Source: Maridesulfovibrio sp. (GTDB lineage: Bacteria > Desulfobacterota > Desulfovibrionia > Desulfovibrionales > Desulfovibrionaceae). Taken from it: a stretch of 64,000 nt of DNA. How positions within the stretch are numbered: position 1 is the stretch's first letter; each line of letters opens with the position of its first letter. The notes under the pieces were generated by a model. That model worked only from the letters and a program-made list of their open reading frames with translations, did not search any database and was not told the origin of the DNA. Position numbers and translations under genes: made by a program. The stretch spans positions 47,501-111,500 of the forward strand of contig NZ_OY762999.1 in the NCBI RefSeq assembly GCF_963666665.1, in the 5' to 3' direction. Positions 28,569 through 36,646 of the stretch are shown here, one piece after another.

Positions 28569-30935
28569 ATGGCTATTTTTTTCAGGATAAAGCGTAGAAT
28601 TACCTTGGGTCTTGTTGGAGTGCTGGCAGCAATTTTATTGCCGCTCGGTTATGTCTTCAGCGAACTTTACCAGATGGAAATTAAAAGTGCCATTGAGTCC
28701 AAGGGGCGTTCAGTGGCTTCTCTGGTTGCTTTTTCAAGCAGTGAGGCAATACTGAACTTTCAGAATTATAAGCTTGAAGAGTTGGTTAAAAGTGCCTGTG
28801 CTGGGGAGAGTATTGTGTCCTGCACTGTGTACAGTCAGTCCGGTGCAGTTCTCAGTCAGTTTCAGGAAATGGATGAAGCAAAGAACATTTTTTATATTGA
28901 AAAACGTATTCTGAAAGATGGCGAATATTTGGGGTATGTACGTGTTGGTGCTTTGAATAACAGTCACGCCAAAAATATTTCTTTTGCACTGACTTATTTG
29001 CTGCCTTTGCTTTTCGGAGCGGCACTGCTCGGAGCGGTATGCCTGCGTCTGTTTATCAGCAGGACTGTTGTTTCTCCTGTGATCAGGCTTTCGGAACAGG
29101 CAAAACGTGCTGAAAATGGGGAGACGGTTGTTTTTGAGGGGCAGGATAGAGATGATGAGATAGGAATTCTCAGCACTTCTCTTGAACAGCTTAATTTCAA
29201 ACTTATCCAAATCCAATCTGAAATAGATCAAAAGGTCAGAGAACGTACTGACGATATTAGTAAAATTAATCATAAGCTTCGAGATGAAGTGGAAATTCGC
29301 CGCAGTACTGAAAAAGATTTAAATGCTGCTCTGGAGGAGCTTTCTTTTACTGTGCGGGAGCTGGAGAAATCAAAGGAGAAATCTGAAAAAGCCAGCCAGT
29401 TTAAAAGCCAGTTTCTGGCCATGATCAGTCATGAGATCAGGACTCCTATGAATGCCATACTCGGCATGGGAGATTTGCTTCTTGGGACTGAACTTGACCC
29501 TGAACAGTTGGGCTATGTTGAAATTTTCAGGGGTTCTGGAGAACTGCTGCTCAAGATCATCAATGATATCCTTGATTTTGTACAGATTGAATCCGGCCAG
29601 ATTGAGTTGGTCCCAGTTCCATTTGATCCTTCCCGTGATGTGCAAAGCGTATGTAAAAGTGTGGCCCATTCCGCACATGCAAGAGATATTGAAGTTATCT
29701 GTGACGTGGATCAGGGAGTTCCTGCACAGGTTGTGGGTGACCCGGTTCGAGTTCGTCAAATCTTGCTGAATATTGTTTCCAATGCCGTGAAGTTTACCTC
29801 CAGTGGTGAGGTTGAGGTCCGTCTTAGTGCAGAAGAGTCCGGGGAAGACTTTGAACGGTTGCTTTTTACTGTCCGTGATACCGGGATCGGAATACCAGAA
29901 GGCCGGAAGGAAAGTATTTATGAAAGTTTTGTGCAGGCCGACGGTTTAACTCCCCGTGAGTTCGGCGGTGTAGGGCTGGGGCTGGCGGCTGCTTCACGTC
30001 TGGCGGTCCTTATGGATGGTGAGATTCGTTTTGAAAGCGAAAGCGGCAAAGGCAGTATTTTTTATTTTTCTATCCCGTTTAAAAAATCTTTGTACGAACC
30101 ATTACGCAGCGTAGCTGATTTTTCCGGCACGCGTGTGCTTCTTGTAGACGATAATTATACTGTGCGCGAGGTGCTGGCCAGGAGGATGCAATCCTTCGGA
30201 ATTGAGGCTGTTATGGCTTCAAGTGGACCTGAGGGGCTGGAGTATCTTGCAGCTGCGGCGACCACCGATAAAGCTTACGATTTATTGTTCGTAGATAGTG
30301 ATATGCCCGATATGACGGGGGTTGACTTCCTTTCAAAAGCACAGCAGAAAGGGTTGCTTCCCGGACGCGTGGCAATGATGTTTTCAGCCGGGTGTACAGA
30401 AGAAGACAGGCAGGAAGCCCGTCTTGTCGGAGCGGATTATACACTGATCAAGCCTGTTTTTGATGCTGATCTGATCCGCTGCCTTGCTTCTGTGGGTGAC
30501 TCTTCCAAGGACAGGCATAGAGCCGGAAAAGGACTGAATGTCCTGCTGGTGGAAGATAATGAAAACCACCGTAAGATTCTTGAACTTTTTATTCTTGATA
30601 CCGGTGCGGAGATAACTGTTGCTGTGGACGGCCTGCAGGCAGTGCAGCTTTTTAACGATAATAGCTACGACCTTGTATTTATGGATCTGGAGCTGCCGGT
30701 GCTGGATGGAATTTCGGCAGTAAAGCGGATGCGTGAGTTTGAATTAGGCAGTGAAAGACCAAAATCTATAATTGTAGCTCTTGCCGCCAGAGCATACAGT
30801 TCCAACCGGAAGGATTCAGCGCAGGCTGGCTGTGACGGATTTATATCCAAGCCGGTTAAATGGGATACCATAAGGTCCACGGTGTCGGCGGTTGCTGCTA
30901 AAGGGGATCTCCCTGAAGATATTATTCTGGAGTAG
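28569..30935 (+). CDS. Hybrid histidine kinase (HAMP-HisKA-HATPase-REC-REC)
   Basis: A 788-residue membrane kinase read from ATG 28569. Membrane helices near 10-30 and 140-165 bracket a short periplasmic sensor, followed by HAMP and a coiled coil. HisKA has SHEIRTPMNAILG (His288). The ATPase boxes are complete: NIVSNAVKFT, DTGIGIPEG, GVGLGLAAA. Two receivers follow: VDSDMPDMTG (Asp576) and MDLELPVLDG (Asp706). The last relay step needs an HPt protein, which is the next gene, 3 bases on. The small periplasmic domain fits docking of the BMP-type protein encoded just upstream. Confidence 0.95.
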   Translation: MAIFFRIKRRITLGLVGVLAAILLPLGYVFSELYQMEIKSAIESKGRSVASLVAFSSSEAILNFQNYKLEELVKSACAGESIVSCTVYSQSGAVLSQFQEMDEAKNIFYIEKRILKDGEYLGYVRVGALNNSHAKNISFALTYLLPLLFGAALLGAVCLRLFISRTVVSPVIRLSEQAKRAENGETVVFEGQDRDDEIGILSTSLEQLNFKLIQIQSEIDQKVRERTDDISKINHKLRDEVEIRRSTEKDLNAALEELSFTVRELEKSKEKSEKASQFKSQFLAMISHEIRTPMNAILGMGDLLLGTELDPEQLGYVEIFRGSGELLLKIINDILDFVQIESGQIELVPVPFDPSRDVQSVCKSVAHSAHARDIEVICDVDQGVPAQVVGDPVRVRQILLNIVSNAVKFTSSGEVEVRLSAEESGEDFERLLFTVRDTGIGIPEGRKESIYESFVQADGLTPREFGGVGLGLAAASRLAVLMDGEIRFESESGKGSIFYFSIPFKKSLYEPLRSVADFSGTRVLLVDDNYTVREVLARRMQSFGIEAVMASSGPEGLEYLAAAATTDKAYDLLFVDSDMPDMTGVDFLSKAQQKGLLPGRVAMMFSAGCTEEDRQEARLVGADYTLIKPVFDADLIRCLASVGDSSKDRHRAGKGLNVLLVEDNENHRKILELFILDTGAEITVAVDGLQAVQLFNDNSYDLVFMDLELPVLDGISAVKRMREFELGSERPKSIIVALAARAYSSNRKDSAQAGCDGFISKPVKWDTIRSTVSAVAAKGDLPEDIILE

Positions 30936-30938
30936 AAA

Positions 30939-31256
30939 ATGATTTCTGGAGAAAACGCAGGACAAGACTTGTTTATCATCAATGATGATCTCAGAGAATT
31001 GATCCCGCATTTTGTAGTCCATCAGTTTGATGAGTTGGAACAGATGGAAAGCAGTCTTGAGGCTGGAGATCTGAAAGAAGTAGGGCGTCTCGGACACAGT
31101 CTGAAGGGTGCAGCCGCCAATTTTTGCCTTGATCCACTTTCCCGGCTGGGGACGGCAATTCAGGATGTTTCCAAGCTTGGTTTGGAAGATGCTCTTGAGC
31201 CTTTGGTAAAGAAGTACCGTTTCTACCTTGATGAACTGAAAATTCAAGTCAGCTGA
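30939..31256 (+). CDS. HPt domain protein of the hybrid kinase operon
   Basis: A 105-residue single-domain HPt protein. RLGHSLKGAAANF holds the phosphoaccepting His53. It begins 3 bases after the stop of the hybrid kinase, so it is almost certainly the relay partner of that kinase. The final response regulator is not adjacent. Confidence 0.93.
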   Translation: MISGENAGQDLFIINDDLRELIPHFVVHQFDELEQMESSLEAGDLKEVGRLGHSLKGAAANFCLDPLSRLGTAIQDVSKLGLEDALEPLVKKYRFYLDELKIQVS

Positions 31257-31271
31257 TCTCTTCTGCATTAA

Positions 31272-32294
31272 TTACTGCAGCTCCAGTCCGCACGCAGTCG
31301 TTGCCGCTATCATTGTTCTGAACCAGCCAGCATTGCTTGCTACATAGACTTTTTGTCTTCTGCCGCAGAATTTCGATTTGTGCCTGTCATTTCCTTTGAA
31401 CGGATATACTTTTTCCCCGAATTCGTAGAAGATTCGTGCAAGTTTTTGCAAAGGCCCGTATAGGTTATACCCTTGCTCCATACCTGCCAGCGGGGAAAGT
31501 CCAAGGCTTATGAATTCTTTGCCTTCTAAACGGAATTTTTCCATGGCTTGCAGGAGGGTGAATGCAGATGTCCCGTTTACCGCTCCCGAACATAACCTGT
31601 CGAAGTTATGGTAATATCCAACGGTCTTTCCTCCAGAGTATATGGGATCGAATCCGGCGAGAGCCTGTAGTTTTCCGTTTATTCTGGACCAGAAAAAACG
31701 AACACCCTCTTCATTGCTTTCAGGCAGGGGACGGGTCAGAAATGAAAATTCTTTTCCTCCTCTGTTGCTGAGCCAGTCCTGACAAAGTCTGTTTATTTCT
31801 TTCCGGTTCACTTCTGATAGTTCTTTTTCCTCTACGATAAGTCCTGATTTTTGTCCTTTGTTGTTCCATTGGCGAAGCGAACTTTTGGCTTTTCCGCTTA
31901 ATGAGTATGTCTGTATGTCCAGTTCGGTTTCCACCCCGATCTGGTAAACACTGTACCTTTCATTAAAAAGTTTTTCGGCCAAAGTCTTACTGATTTGCAC
32001 CAGAGTTATTTGTCCCAGACGTTCTTCAAGTTTTTTTATCAGGAATAATTGGTGGGTTGAGTCTGCTACGGGGTCCGACAATACCACTGCACTGCGTCCC
32101 TGCAGGAAATTTCTTACCTCCAGCCATGAAATATAGCCGATGGATTCATACAGTGCATGCTTAAGTCCCGGTTGGGTCGTCGAATAGGACATGCACCTGT
32201 TGCCGTACATCTTCAGATAAGGCAGTAGCGTCTGGACACATCCCGGATCATCACTGCGCAAGAAACGAAATTGTGCTGATTTGTATAAATTCAT
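31272..32294 (-). CDS. DUF2156 (MprF C-terminal-like) acyltransferase-fold protein
   Basis: A 340-residue soluble protein related to the C-terminal domain of MprF/lysyl-phosphatidylglycerol synthase, which has a double GNAT fold. Recognisable elements are ALYESIGYISW, a central SSLRQWNNKGQKSGL, and the C-terminal FISLGLSPLAGM. In MprF this domain transfers an aminoacyl group from tRNA to phosphatidylglycerol at the inner membrane. The flippase membrane domain of MprF is absent, so the substrate is unclear. It converges with the HPt gene, with only 15 bases between stops. Confidence 0.8.
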   Translation of the reverse strand: MNLYKSAQFRFLRSDDPGCVQTLLPYLKMYGNRCMSYSTTQPGLKHALYESIGYISWLEVRNFLQGRSAVVLSDPVADSTHQLFLIKKLEERLGQITLVQISKTLAEKLFNERYSVYQIGVETELDIQTYSLSGKAKSSLRQWNNKGQKSGLIVEEKELSEVNRKEINRLCQDWLSNRGGKEFSFLTRPLPESNEEGVRFFWSRINGKLQALAGFDPIYSGGKTVGYYHNFDRLCSGAVNGTSAFTLLQAMEKFRLEGKEFISLGLSPLAGMEQGYNLYGPLQKLARIFYEFGEKVYPFKGNDRHKSKFCGRRQKVYVASNAGWFRTMIAATTACGLELQ

Positions 32295-32443
32295 GGCTAA
32301 CTAAATAAAGCTAAAGGTTTTCATCTTATTATATATCAAAATTAGAATCATATTCAAGAGGTGTGCATGCACTTGCTTGCGGGGTGCTGGATTATGCTCT
32401 ACAGCAAGGTAAAGTTTTCAATTAAGGATTCGCGGGAGTAGGG

Positions 32444-33388
32444 ATGATTTTTTTTTTATGTCGAGCTATAGAAAAACATTTTCTTTTACTGGCAGTGCTT
32501 TTGAGCTGCCTTGCTTTTCTGGAGCCGGCTCTGTTTACATGGCTTAAGCCGCATATCGCCCTCAGTCTGGGCATAATCATGTTTGGTATGGGGCTTACCC
32601 TTGATTTCAGCGATTTTGCTGCGGCGATTCGGAATTATAAAGCGGTAGGACTCGGCATCCTGCTGCAGTATACAGTCATGCCTGCCCTGGCGGTGGGGAT
32701 TTCAGCTCTATGCGGATTGCCGCAGGAAGCTTTGATCGGAATGATAGTGGTCGGGGCCTGTCCCGGGGGGACTGCATCAAATGTAATTGCTCATCTGGCA
32801 AAGGCTGATGTGGCTCTTTCGGTGACCATGACCCTCGCCTCAACTTGCCTTGCGCCGATCCTGACTCCGCTAATTATCTATGTTCTTCTTAACCAGCAGA
32901 TTGAAATTCCATTTCTGCCCATGGTTAAATCCGTATTCTGGATTGTCATTTTCCCGCTGGTAGACGGTTTAGTGTTGCGCAGACTTTTGCGCAGCCGGCT
33001 GGATCCGCTGCTGCATATTTTCCCTTCCATCTCCATCATTGTTATTTCCATGTTGATCGCCTGCATTATCGGTTTGAATCAGAGTATGCTGGCTTCTTTT
33101 CCGCTTCTTGTTTTCGTTGCGGTTATCCTGCACAATGCCGGAGGATTGGGAGCCGGATACGGGGTCGGCAGGCTTGCCGGATTCAGTCATCGCGAAAGCG
33201 TTACTCTCGCTATTGAAGTGGGGATGCAGAATTCCGGTCTTGGTGTGGCTTTGGCGACTAAATATTTTGGTATTGCGAGTGCCTTGCCCGGGGCTTTGTT
33301 CAGCCTCTGGCACAATATTTCGGGGATATTGCTCGCGAACCGTAACCGAGTAATTTCTTCAGGAGAGAAGAATGAAAAACAGTCTTGA
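32444..33388 (+). CDS. Bile acid:sodium symporter (BASS) family transporter
   Basis: A 314-residue inner-membrane protein with nine or ten helices. The crossover-region signature GACPGGTASNVIAHLAKADVAL and a later EVGMQNSGLG are hallmarks of the BASS family, which imports organic anions with sodium. Bacterial substrates include pyruvate, pantoate and other acids, and the one here is unknown. Its end overlaps the next gene by 17 bases, so the two are translationally linked. Confidence 0.92.
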   Translation: MIFFLCRAIEKHFLLLAVLLSCLAFLEPALFTWLKPHIALSLGIIMFGMGLTLDFSDFAAAIRNYKAVGLGILLQYTVMPALAVGISALCGLPQEALIGMIVVGACPGGTASNVIAHLAKADVALSVTMTLASTCLAPILTPLIIYVLLNQQIEIPFLPMVKSVFWIVIFPLVDGLVLRRLLRSRLDPLLHIFPSISIIVISMLIACIIGLNQSMLASFPLLVFVAVILHNAGGLGAGYGVGRLAGFSHRESVTLAIEVGMQNSGLGVALATKYFGIASALPGALFSLWHNISGILLANRNRVISSGEKNEKQS

Positions 33389-34130
33389 TGAAATCATCGA
33401 CAGCGGTCTTGCTCATACCTTTCCCTTTTTTGAAGAGCACCCGGAAATGATCAAACTGTTGCGGGATATGAGTATGGCGGTGTGCGCTGATTGCGCAAGT
33501 ATTACTCCCGAAATGCTGCAATTTCCTGTTTTGCTGGCAGAAAAAGGGCTTAGCCTGTTCGGTGCAAATTTCAGTGCCGTGTTGGGGCAGGTCCAGAGTC
33601 TGGACTCTGAATTCAAGGTAGCCTGTACAGCTGGATGCTCTTATTGCTGTTCCTCCCACATCACAGTGACCCCGCAGGAAGCCTTTCGTATTGCTCTCCA
33701 TCTGGCGGAGAATTGTCCTGAAGATGAATTTGTAAGGCTTAGCGAGGAATGTCTGGCCGCTGCCGGTGATTTTGTTTCCGGTCAGCTTAAGGAATTTGCC
33801 CAAGAATATTTTCAGCCTTGCCCATTTTTAAAAGAAGGCCAGTGTTTCATTTATGAAGTGCGACCTATCCTTTGCCGTAATTGGATTTCAAATGATCTTG
33901 AGGCCTGCAAAAAAAGTTTCAATACAAAAAATAAAGTCACAGTTCCGCAGAATGCTTTGATCATGGTCCAGAAGGACTTGGTCTTCACCGGGCAGGCGGC
34001 TTATCTGGCAGGATTCGGCATTGAAGGCGGTATTGGATCATTTCTGCCTATGATGGCTCAGATTTTGACCGATTTCGAAGGTTCATACGCTAAATGGCTG
34101 ACAGGCGAAAAGTTGAATGGGCAAATGTGA
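33372..34130 (+). CDS. YkgJ-type cysteine-cluster protein
   Basis: A 252-residue protein of the YkgJ/CxxCxxCC family. Cysteines lie in CTAGCSYCCSSH, then CPFLKEGQCFIYEVRPILCR, the standard family spacing thought to bind zinc or an iron-sulfur cluster. The function of the family is unsettled. AGGAGAG in the end of the overlapping transporter gene serves as the ribosome site. Confidence 0.85.
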   Translation: MKNSLDEIIDSGLAHTFPFFEEHPEMIKLLRDMSMAVCADCASITPEMLQFPVLLAEKGLSLFGANFSAVLGQVQSLDSEFKVACTAGCSYCCSSHITVTPQEAFRIALHLAENCPEDEFVRLSEECLAAAGDFVSGQLKEFAQEYFQPCPFLKEGQCFIYEVRPILCRNWISNDLEACKKSFNTKNKVTVPQNALIMVQKDLVFTGQAAYLAGFGIEGGIGSFLPMMAQILTDFEGSYAKWLTGEKLNGQM

Positions 34131-34152
34131 GTAATATAGAGCTATATCAATA

Positions 34153-34188
34153 AAAGCGGCCTGTTTTCATAAAAAAACAGGCCGCTTT
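34153..34188 (+). terminator. Intrinsic terminator after the YkgJ-type gene
   Basis: A 15-bp perfect stem, AAAGCGGCCTGTTTT (34153-34167) with AAAACAGGCCGCTTT (34174-34188). Confidence 0.85.
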
Positions 34189-34201
34189 GTTATTATGTGG
34201 T

Positions 34202-34270
34202 GGCGAAGCCTTAATGAAAGTTTTTGGGATTCTTAAACCCTTTTGCAAAAGGGTTTAAGCCGCCGGAGGC
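34202..34270 (-). repeat. Terminator-associated interspersed repeat, copy B
   Basis: On the minus strand this follows the trpB stop: GCCTCCGGCGGC, then a perfect 28-base palindrome (34232-34259, CTTAAACCCTTTTGC and its complement), then AAAAACTTTCATTAAGGCTTCGCC. It should act as the trpB terminator. Ends match copies A (11014-11064) and C (48049-48130). Confidence 0.75.
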
Positions 34271-34277
34271 ATGTCGT

Positions 34278-35489
34278 TTAAGGCAATTCAAGTTCGCCTC
34301 TGCTGATCATGTCTTCGATTTGAGCCACGTCTTTATCGCCGCGACCGGAAAGGTTGACGATGATGATTTTGTCCTTGTCGAGCTGCGGTGCCAGCTTGAA
34401 GGCGTGGGCCAGAGCGTGGGAGGACTCGAGTGCGGGGATGATGCCTTCGGTCTGGGAAAGTCTGAAGAATGCGTCGGTTGCTTCTTTGTCGGAGGCATGG
34501 ACGTATTCAGCGCGACCGAGGTCCTTAAGATGGGAATGCTCGGGGCCTACGCTGGGGTAATCGAGACCTGCGGAAATGGAGTAAACCGGAGCAGGTTCGC
34601 CTTTTTCATCCTTGAGCATGTAGGAGTTAAAGCCGTGCATTACGCCGGGTTCTCCGAGGCAGAGGGTGGCAGCATGGTCACCCGGTTCAAGTCCGCGTCC
34701 GGAAGGTTCGACACCGATAAGATTGACGGATTCATCCGCGATAAACTCTGCAAACATTCCGATTGCGTTGGAACCGCCGCCTACGCAGGCGATGCAGTAA
34801 TCGGGCAGGCGTCCTTCGTCTTCAAGGCACTGCTGTCTGGCTTCCTTACTGATCACGGACTGGAAGTCACGGACCATAACCGGATAAGGGTGGGGGCCCA
34901 CAGCGGAACCGAGCAGGTAGAAGGTGTTTTCTGCATCACCGATCCATGCGGCAAGTGCTTCGTCAACGGCTTCCTTGAGAGTCTTCTGGCCGGATTTTGC
35001 GGCAACAACATCCGCACCCATCATACGCATGCGGAAAACGTTAAGCTTCTGGCGTTCCATGTCTACTTCACCCATGACGATGGTACATTTCATGCCCATG
35101 AGCGCGCAGGTTGCGGCAGTAGCTACGCCGTGTTGTCCGGCTCCGGTTTCAGCGATGATTTTTTTCTTGCCCATGCGTTTTGCCAGAAGGATCTGACCGA
35201 TGGTGTTGTTTACTTTATGAGCGCCGAGATGGTTGAGGTCTTCGCGCTTGAGGTAAATTTTAGCACCGCCGAGTTCTTCGGTAAGGTTGGAACAGAGGTA
35301 GAGGGGAGTAGGACGTCCGGAATATTTTGCCAGATAGTACTGAAATTCTCTGATGAATTCAGGATCTTTTCTGAATTTTTCATATGTTTCCGCCAGCTCG
35401 TTCAGGATAGGAAGAAGCTGTTCGGGAACGTACTGTCCGCCGTATTCACCAAAAAAGCCGTCTGCATTGATAGTTGCGTTGTCAGTCAT
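34278..35489 (-). CDS. trpB: Tryptophan synthase beta chain
   Basis: A 403-residue TrpB. The PLP lysine is Lys92 in LNHLGAHKVNNTIGQ, and the phosphate-binding GGGSNAIGMF is intact. It condenses indole with serine to give tryptophan. The gene stands alone: no trpA or other trp gene adjoins it, and it ends in a terminator repeat. Expression is evidently set by a leader peptide and attenuator just upstream (35532-35674). The full length and motifs place it with the standard TrpB1 group rather than TrpB2. Confidence 0.97.
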   Translation of the reverse strand: MTDNATINADGFFGEYGGQYVPEQLLPILNELAETYEKFRKDPEFIREFQYYLAKYSGRPTPLYLCSNLTEELGGAKIYLKREDLNHLGAHKVNNTIGQILLAKRMGKKKIIAETGAGQHGVATAATCALMGMKCTIVMGEVDMERQKLNVFRMRMMGADVVAAKSGQKTLKEAVDEALAAWIGDAENTFYLLGSAVGPHPYPVMVRDFQSVISKEARQQCLEDEGRLPDYCIACVGGGSNAIGMFAEFIADESVNLIGVEPSGRGLEPGDHAATLCLGEPGVMHGFNSYMLKDEKGEPAPVYSISAGLDYPSVGPEHSHLKDLGRAEYVHASDKEATDAFFRLSQTEGIIPALESSHALAHAFKLAPQLDKDKIIIVNLSGRGDKDVAQIEDMISRGELELP

Positions 35490-35531
35490 TTTTCTCTCCT
35501 GAATTTTTTCTACGACAGTGCTGTGCAGGCA

Positions 35532-35617
35532 TAAAAAAACCGCGATCAGTTTTCACTGTCGCGGTTCTATGAAATTTTTTATTCGTTACCTGTTTTTTGA
35601 ACGTAACCAACCGCGAC
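35532..35617 (-). promoter_or_regulatory. trp attenuator (terminator/antiterminator)
   Basis: On the minus strand, AACCGCGACAGT and ACTGATCGCGGTT (plus 35538-35566) form a stem followed by seven T, a complete intrinsic terminator 50 bases before trpB. The sequence GTCGCGGTT at plus 35609-35617, just after the leader-peptide stop, is an exact 9-base match for the complement of the terminator's 5' arm (plus 35558-35566), giving an antiterminator. A further GCGCA/TGCGT pair over the leader stop can form the 1:2 stem. This is the classical ribosome-stalling layout. Confidence 0.88.
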
Positions 35618-35620
35618 GCA

Positions 35621-35674
35621 TTAGCTGCGCCACCACCAAAAATAAAGGGTAAAGTTGGAGTAAGAAACGTTCAT
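35621..35674 (-). CDS. trpL: trp operon leader peptide
   Basis: A 17-codon open frame, MNVSYSNFTLYFWWWRS, with three consecutive TGG codons near its end, ending just before the antiterminator segment of the trpB attenuator. Stalling at these Trp codons when charged tRNA(Trp) is scarce would favour the antiterminator and let trpB be read. No clear Shine-Dalgarno is visible before the ATG, and the best promoter candidate would leave only a few bases of 5' leader. Confidence 0.88.
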   Translation of the reverse strand: MNVSYSNFTLYFWWWRS

Positions 35675-35684
35675 AGTGAGAAAG

Positions 35685-35713
35685 TATTTACCCCGCACCA
35701 GAAGAGTTGTCAA
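35685..35713 (-). promoter_or_regulatory. Candidate trp promoter
   Basis: On the minus strand TTGACA (plus 35708-35713), 17-base spacer, TAAATA (plus 35685-35690). It would start transcription close to the leader ATG, so another start further upstream cannot be excluded. A palindrome AACCGCGGTT lies at 35757-35766. Confidence 0.5.
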
Positions 35714-35891
35714 CAGGGAGTCTTTTGTGAAGCTTATTTTATATTTATCTCTGTTAAACCGCGGTTATTTTTAAATATAGCTCTTTTTATCAGATTAAAA
35801 ATGGGCTATGCTGAAGACAATACGTGTTGTAAAAAAATGTTTTTTTGATGGATAAGTACTATTAATATCAGAAGTTAATTGTGAGGTGTGC

Positions 35892-36536
35892 ATGGAGTTC
35901 TTTTTGGACACAGCGAATCTTGAGGAGATCAGGAAGGCTAAGGCTCAGGGTTTGATGGATGGTGTAACTACCAACCCGACATTGCTTTCACGAGAAGGCG
36001 GAGACTGGCGGAAGCAGGCTGAAGCAATCTGTGCGGAAGTTGAAGGTCCGGTCAGTCTTGAGGTTGTTGGCGAAAGTGCCGAGGAAATGATCCGCGAGGC
36101 CGAGGAGCTTGCAGCGTTCGGCGATAACGTGGTTATCAAGGTGCCCATGACCAACGAAGGTCTGGTGGCTACGGAAAGCCTTTATCGTAAGGGTGTAAAT
36201 ACCAACGTGACCCTTGTGTTCTCCCCTTTGCAGGCTCTTCTGGCAGCCAAGGCCGGGGCCACTTACGTAAGTCCTTTTGTAGGGCGTCTTGACGGGATAG
36301 CCCATGACGGCATGGAGCTTATTCGTCAGATTCGTACTATCTTTGATAATTATGATTTTCCAACCAAGATTCTGGTGGCATCAATCCGCCACCCCATGCA
36401 TGTGCTCGATTCTGCACTGATCGGTGCTGATGTCGCCACCATCCCATATAATGTAATCAGCCAGCTGGCCGCCCATCCCCTGACTGATAAGGGGCTGGCG
36501 GCTTTTAATGCTGACTGGGAAAAGCTTACCAAGTAA
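35892..36536 (+). CDS. Small transaldolase / fructose-6-phosphate aldolase (TalC type)
   Basis: A 214-residue protein of the short transaldolase family. MEFFLDTANLEEI, GVTTNPTLLSREG and the Schiff-base lysine region NVVIKVPMTNEGL are typical, and SPFVGRLDGIAHDG follows. It transfers dihydroxyacetone units between sugar phosphates in the non-oxidative pentose phosphate pathway, or acts as a fructose-6-phosphate aldolase; sequence alone does not separate these. ATG 35892 follows GAGGTG. A strong terminator closes the single-gene unit. Confidence 0.93.
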   Translation: MEFFLDTANLEEIRKAKAQGLMDGVTTNPTLLSREGGDWRKQAEAICAEVEGPVSLEVVGESAEEMIREAEELAAFGDNVVIKVPMTNEGLVATESLYRKGVNTNVTLVFSPLQALLAAKAGATYVSPFVGRLDGIAHDGMELIRQIRTIFDNYDFPTKILVASIRHPMHVLDSALIGADVATIPYNVISQLAAHPLTDKGLAAFNADWEKLTK

Positions 36537-36560
36537 TTTTGGTAAGTATCTTTGACTTCA

Positions 36561-36595
36561 ACCCCGGTCCTTTACACAAAGGACCGGGGTTTTTT
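36561..36595 (+). terminator. Intrinsic terminator after the transaldolase gene
   Basis: ACCCCGGTCCTTT (36561-36573), loop ACAC, AAAGGACCGGGGT (36578-36590), then T6. Confidence 0.9.
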
Positions 36596-36646
36596 GCTAC
36601 CTGTCTCACCATAGAATTTTATAAAATATTACTGTAAACTGCGTCC

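Noticed and set aside
34224..35534. A 436-codon plus-strand frame opposite trpB
   Set aside because: Antisense shadow of trpB with the same Cys/Phe-rich composition and no ribosome site.
35597..35848. An 83-codon plus-strand frame over the trp leader region
   Set aside because: It covers the leader peptide and attenuator on the opposite strand, has no ribosome site, and its translation looks random.
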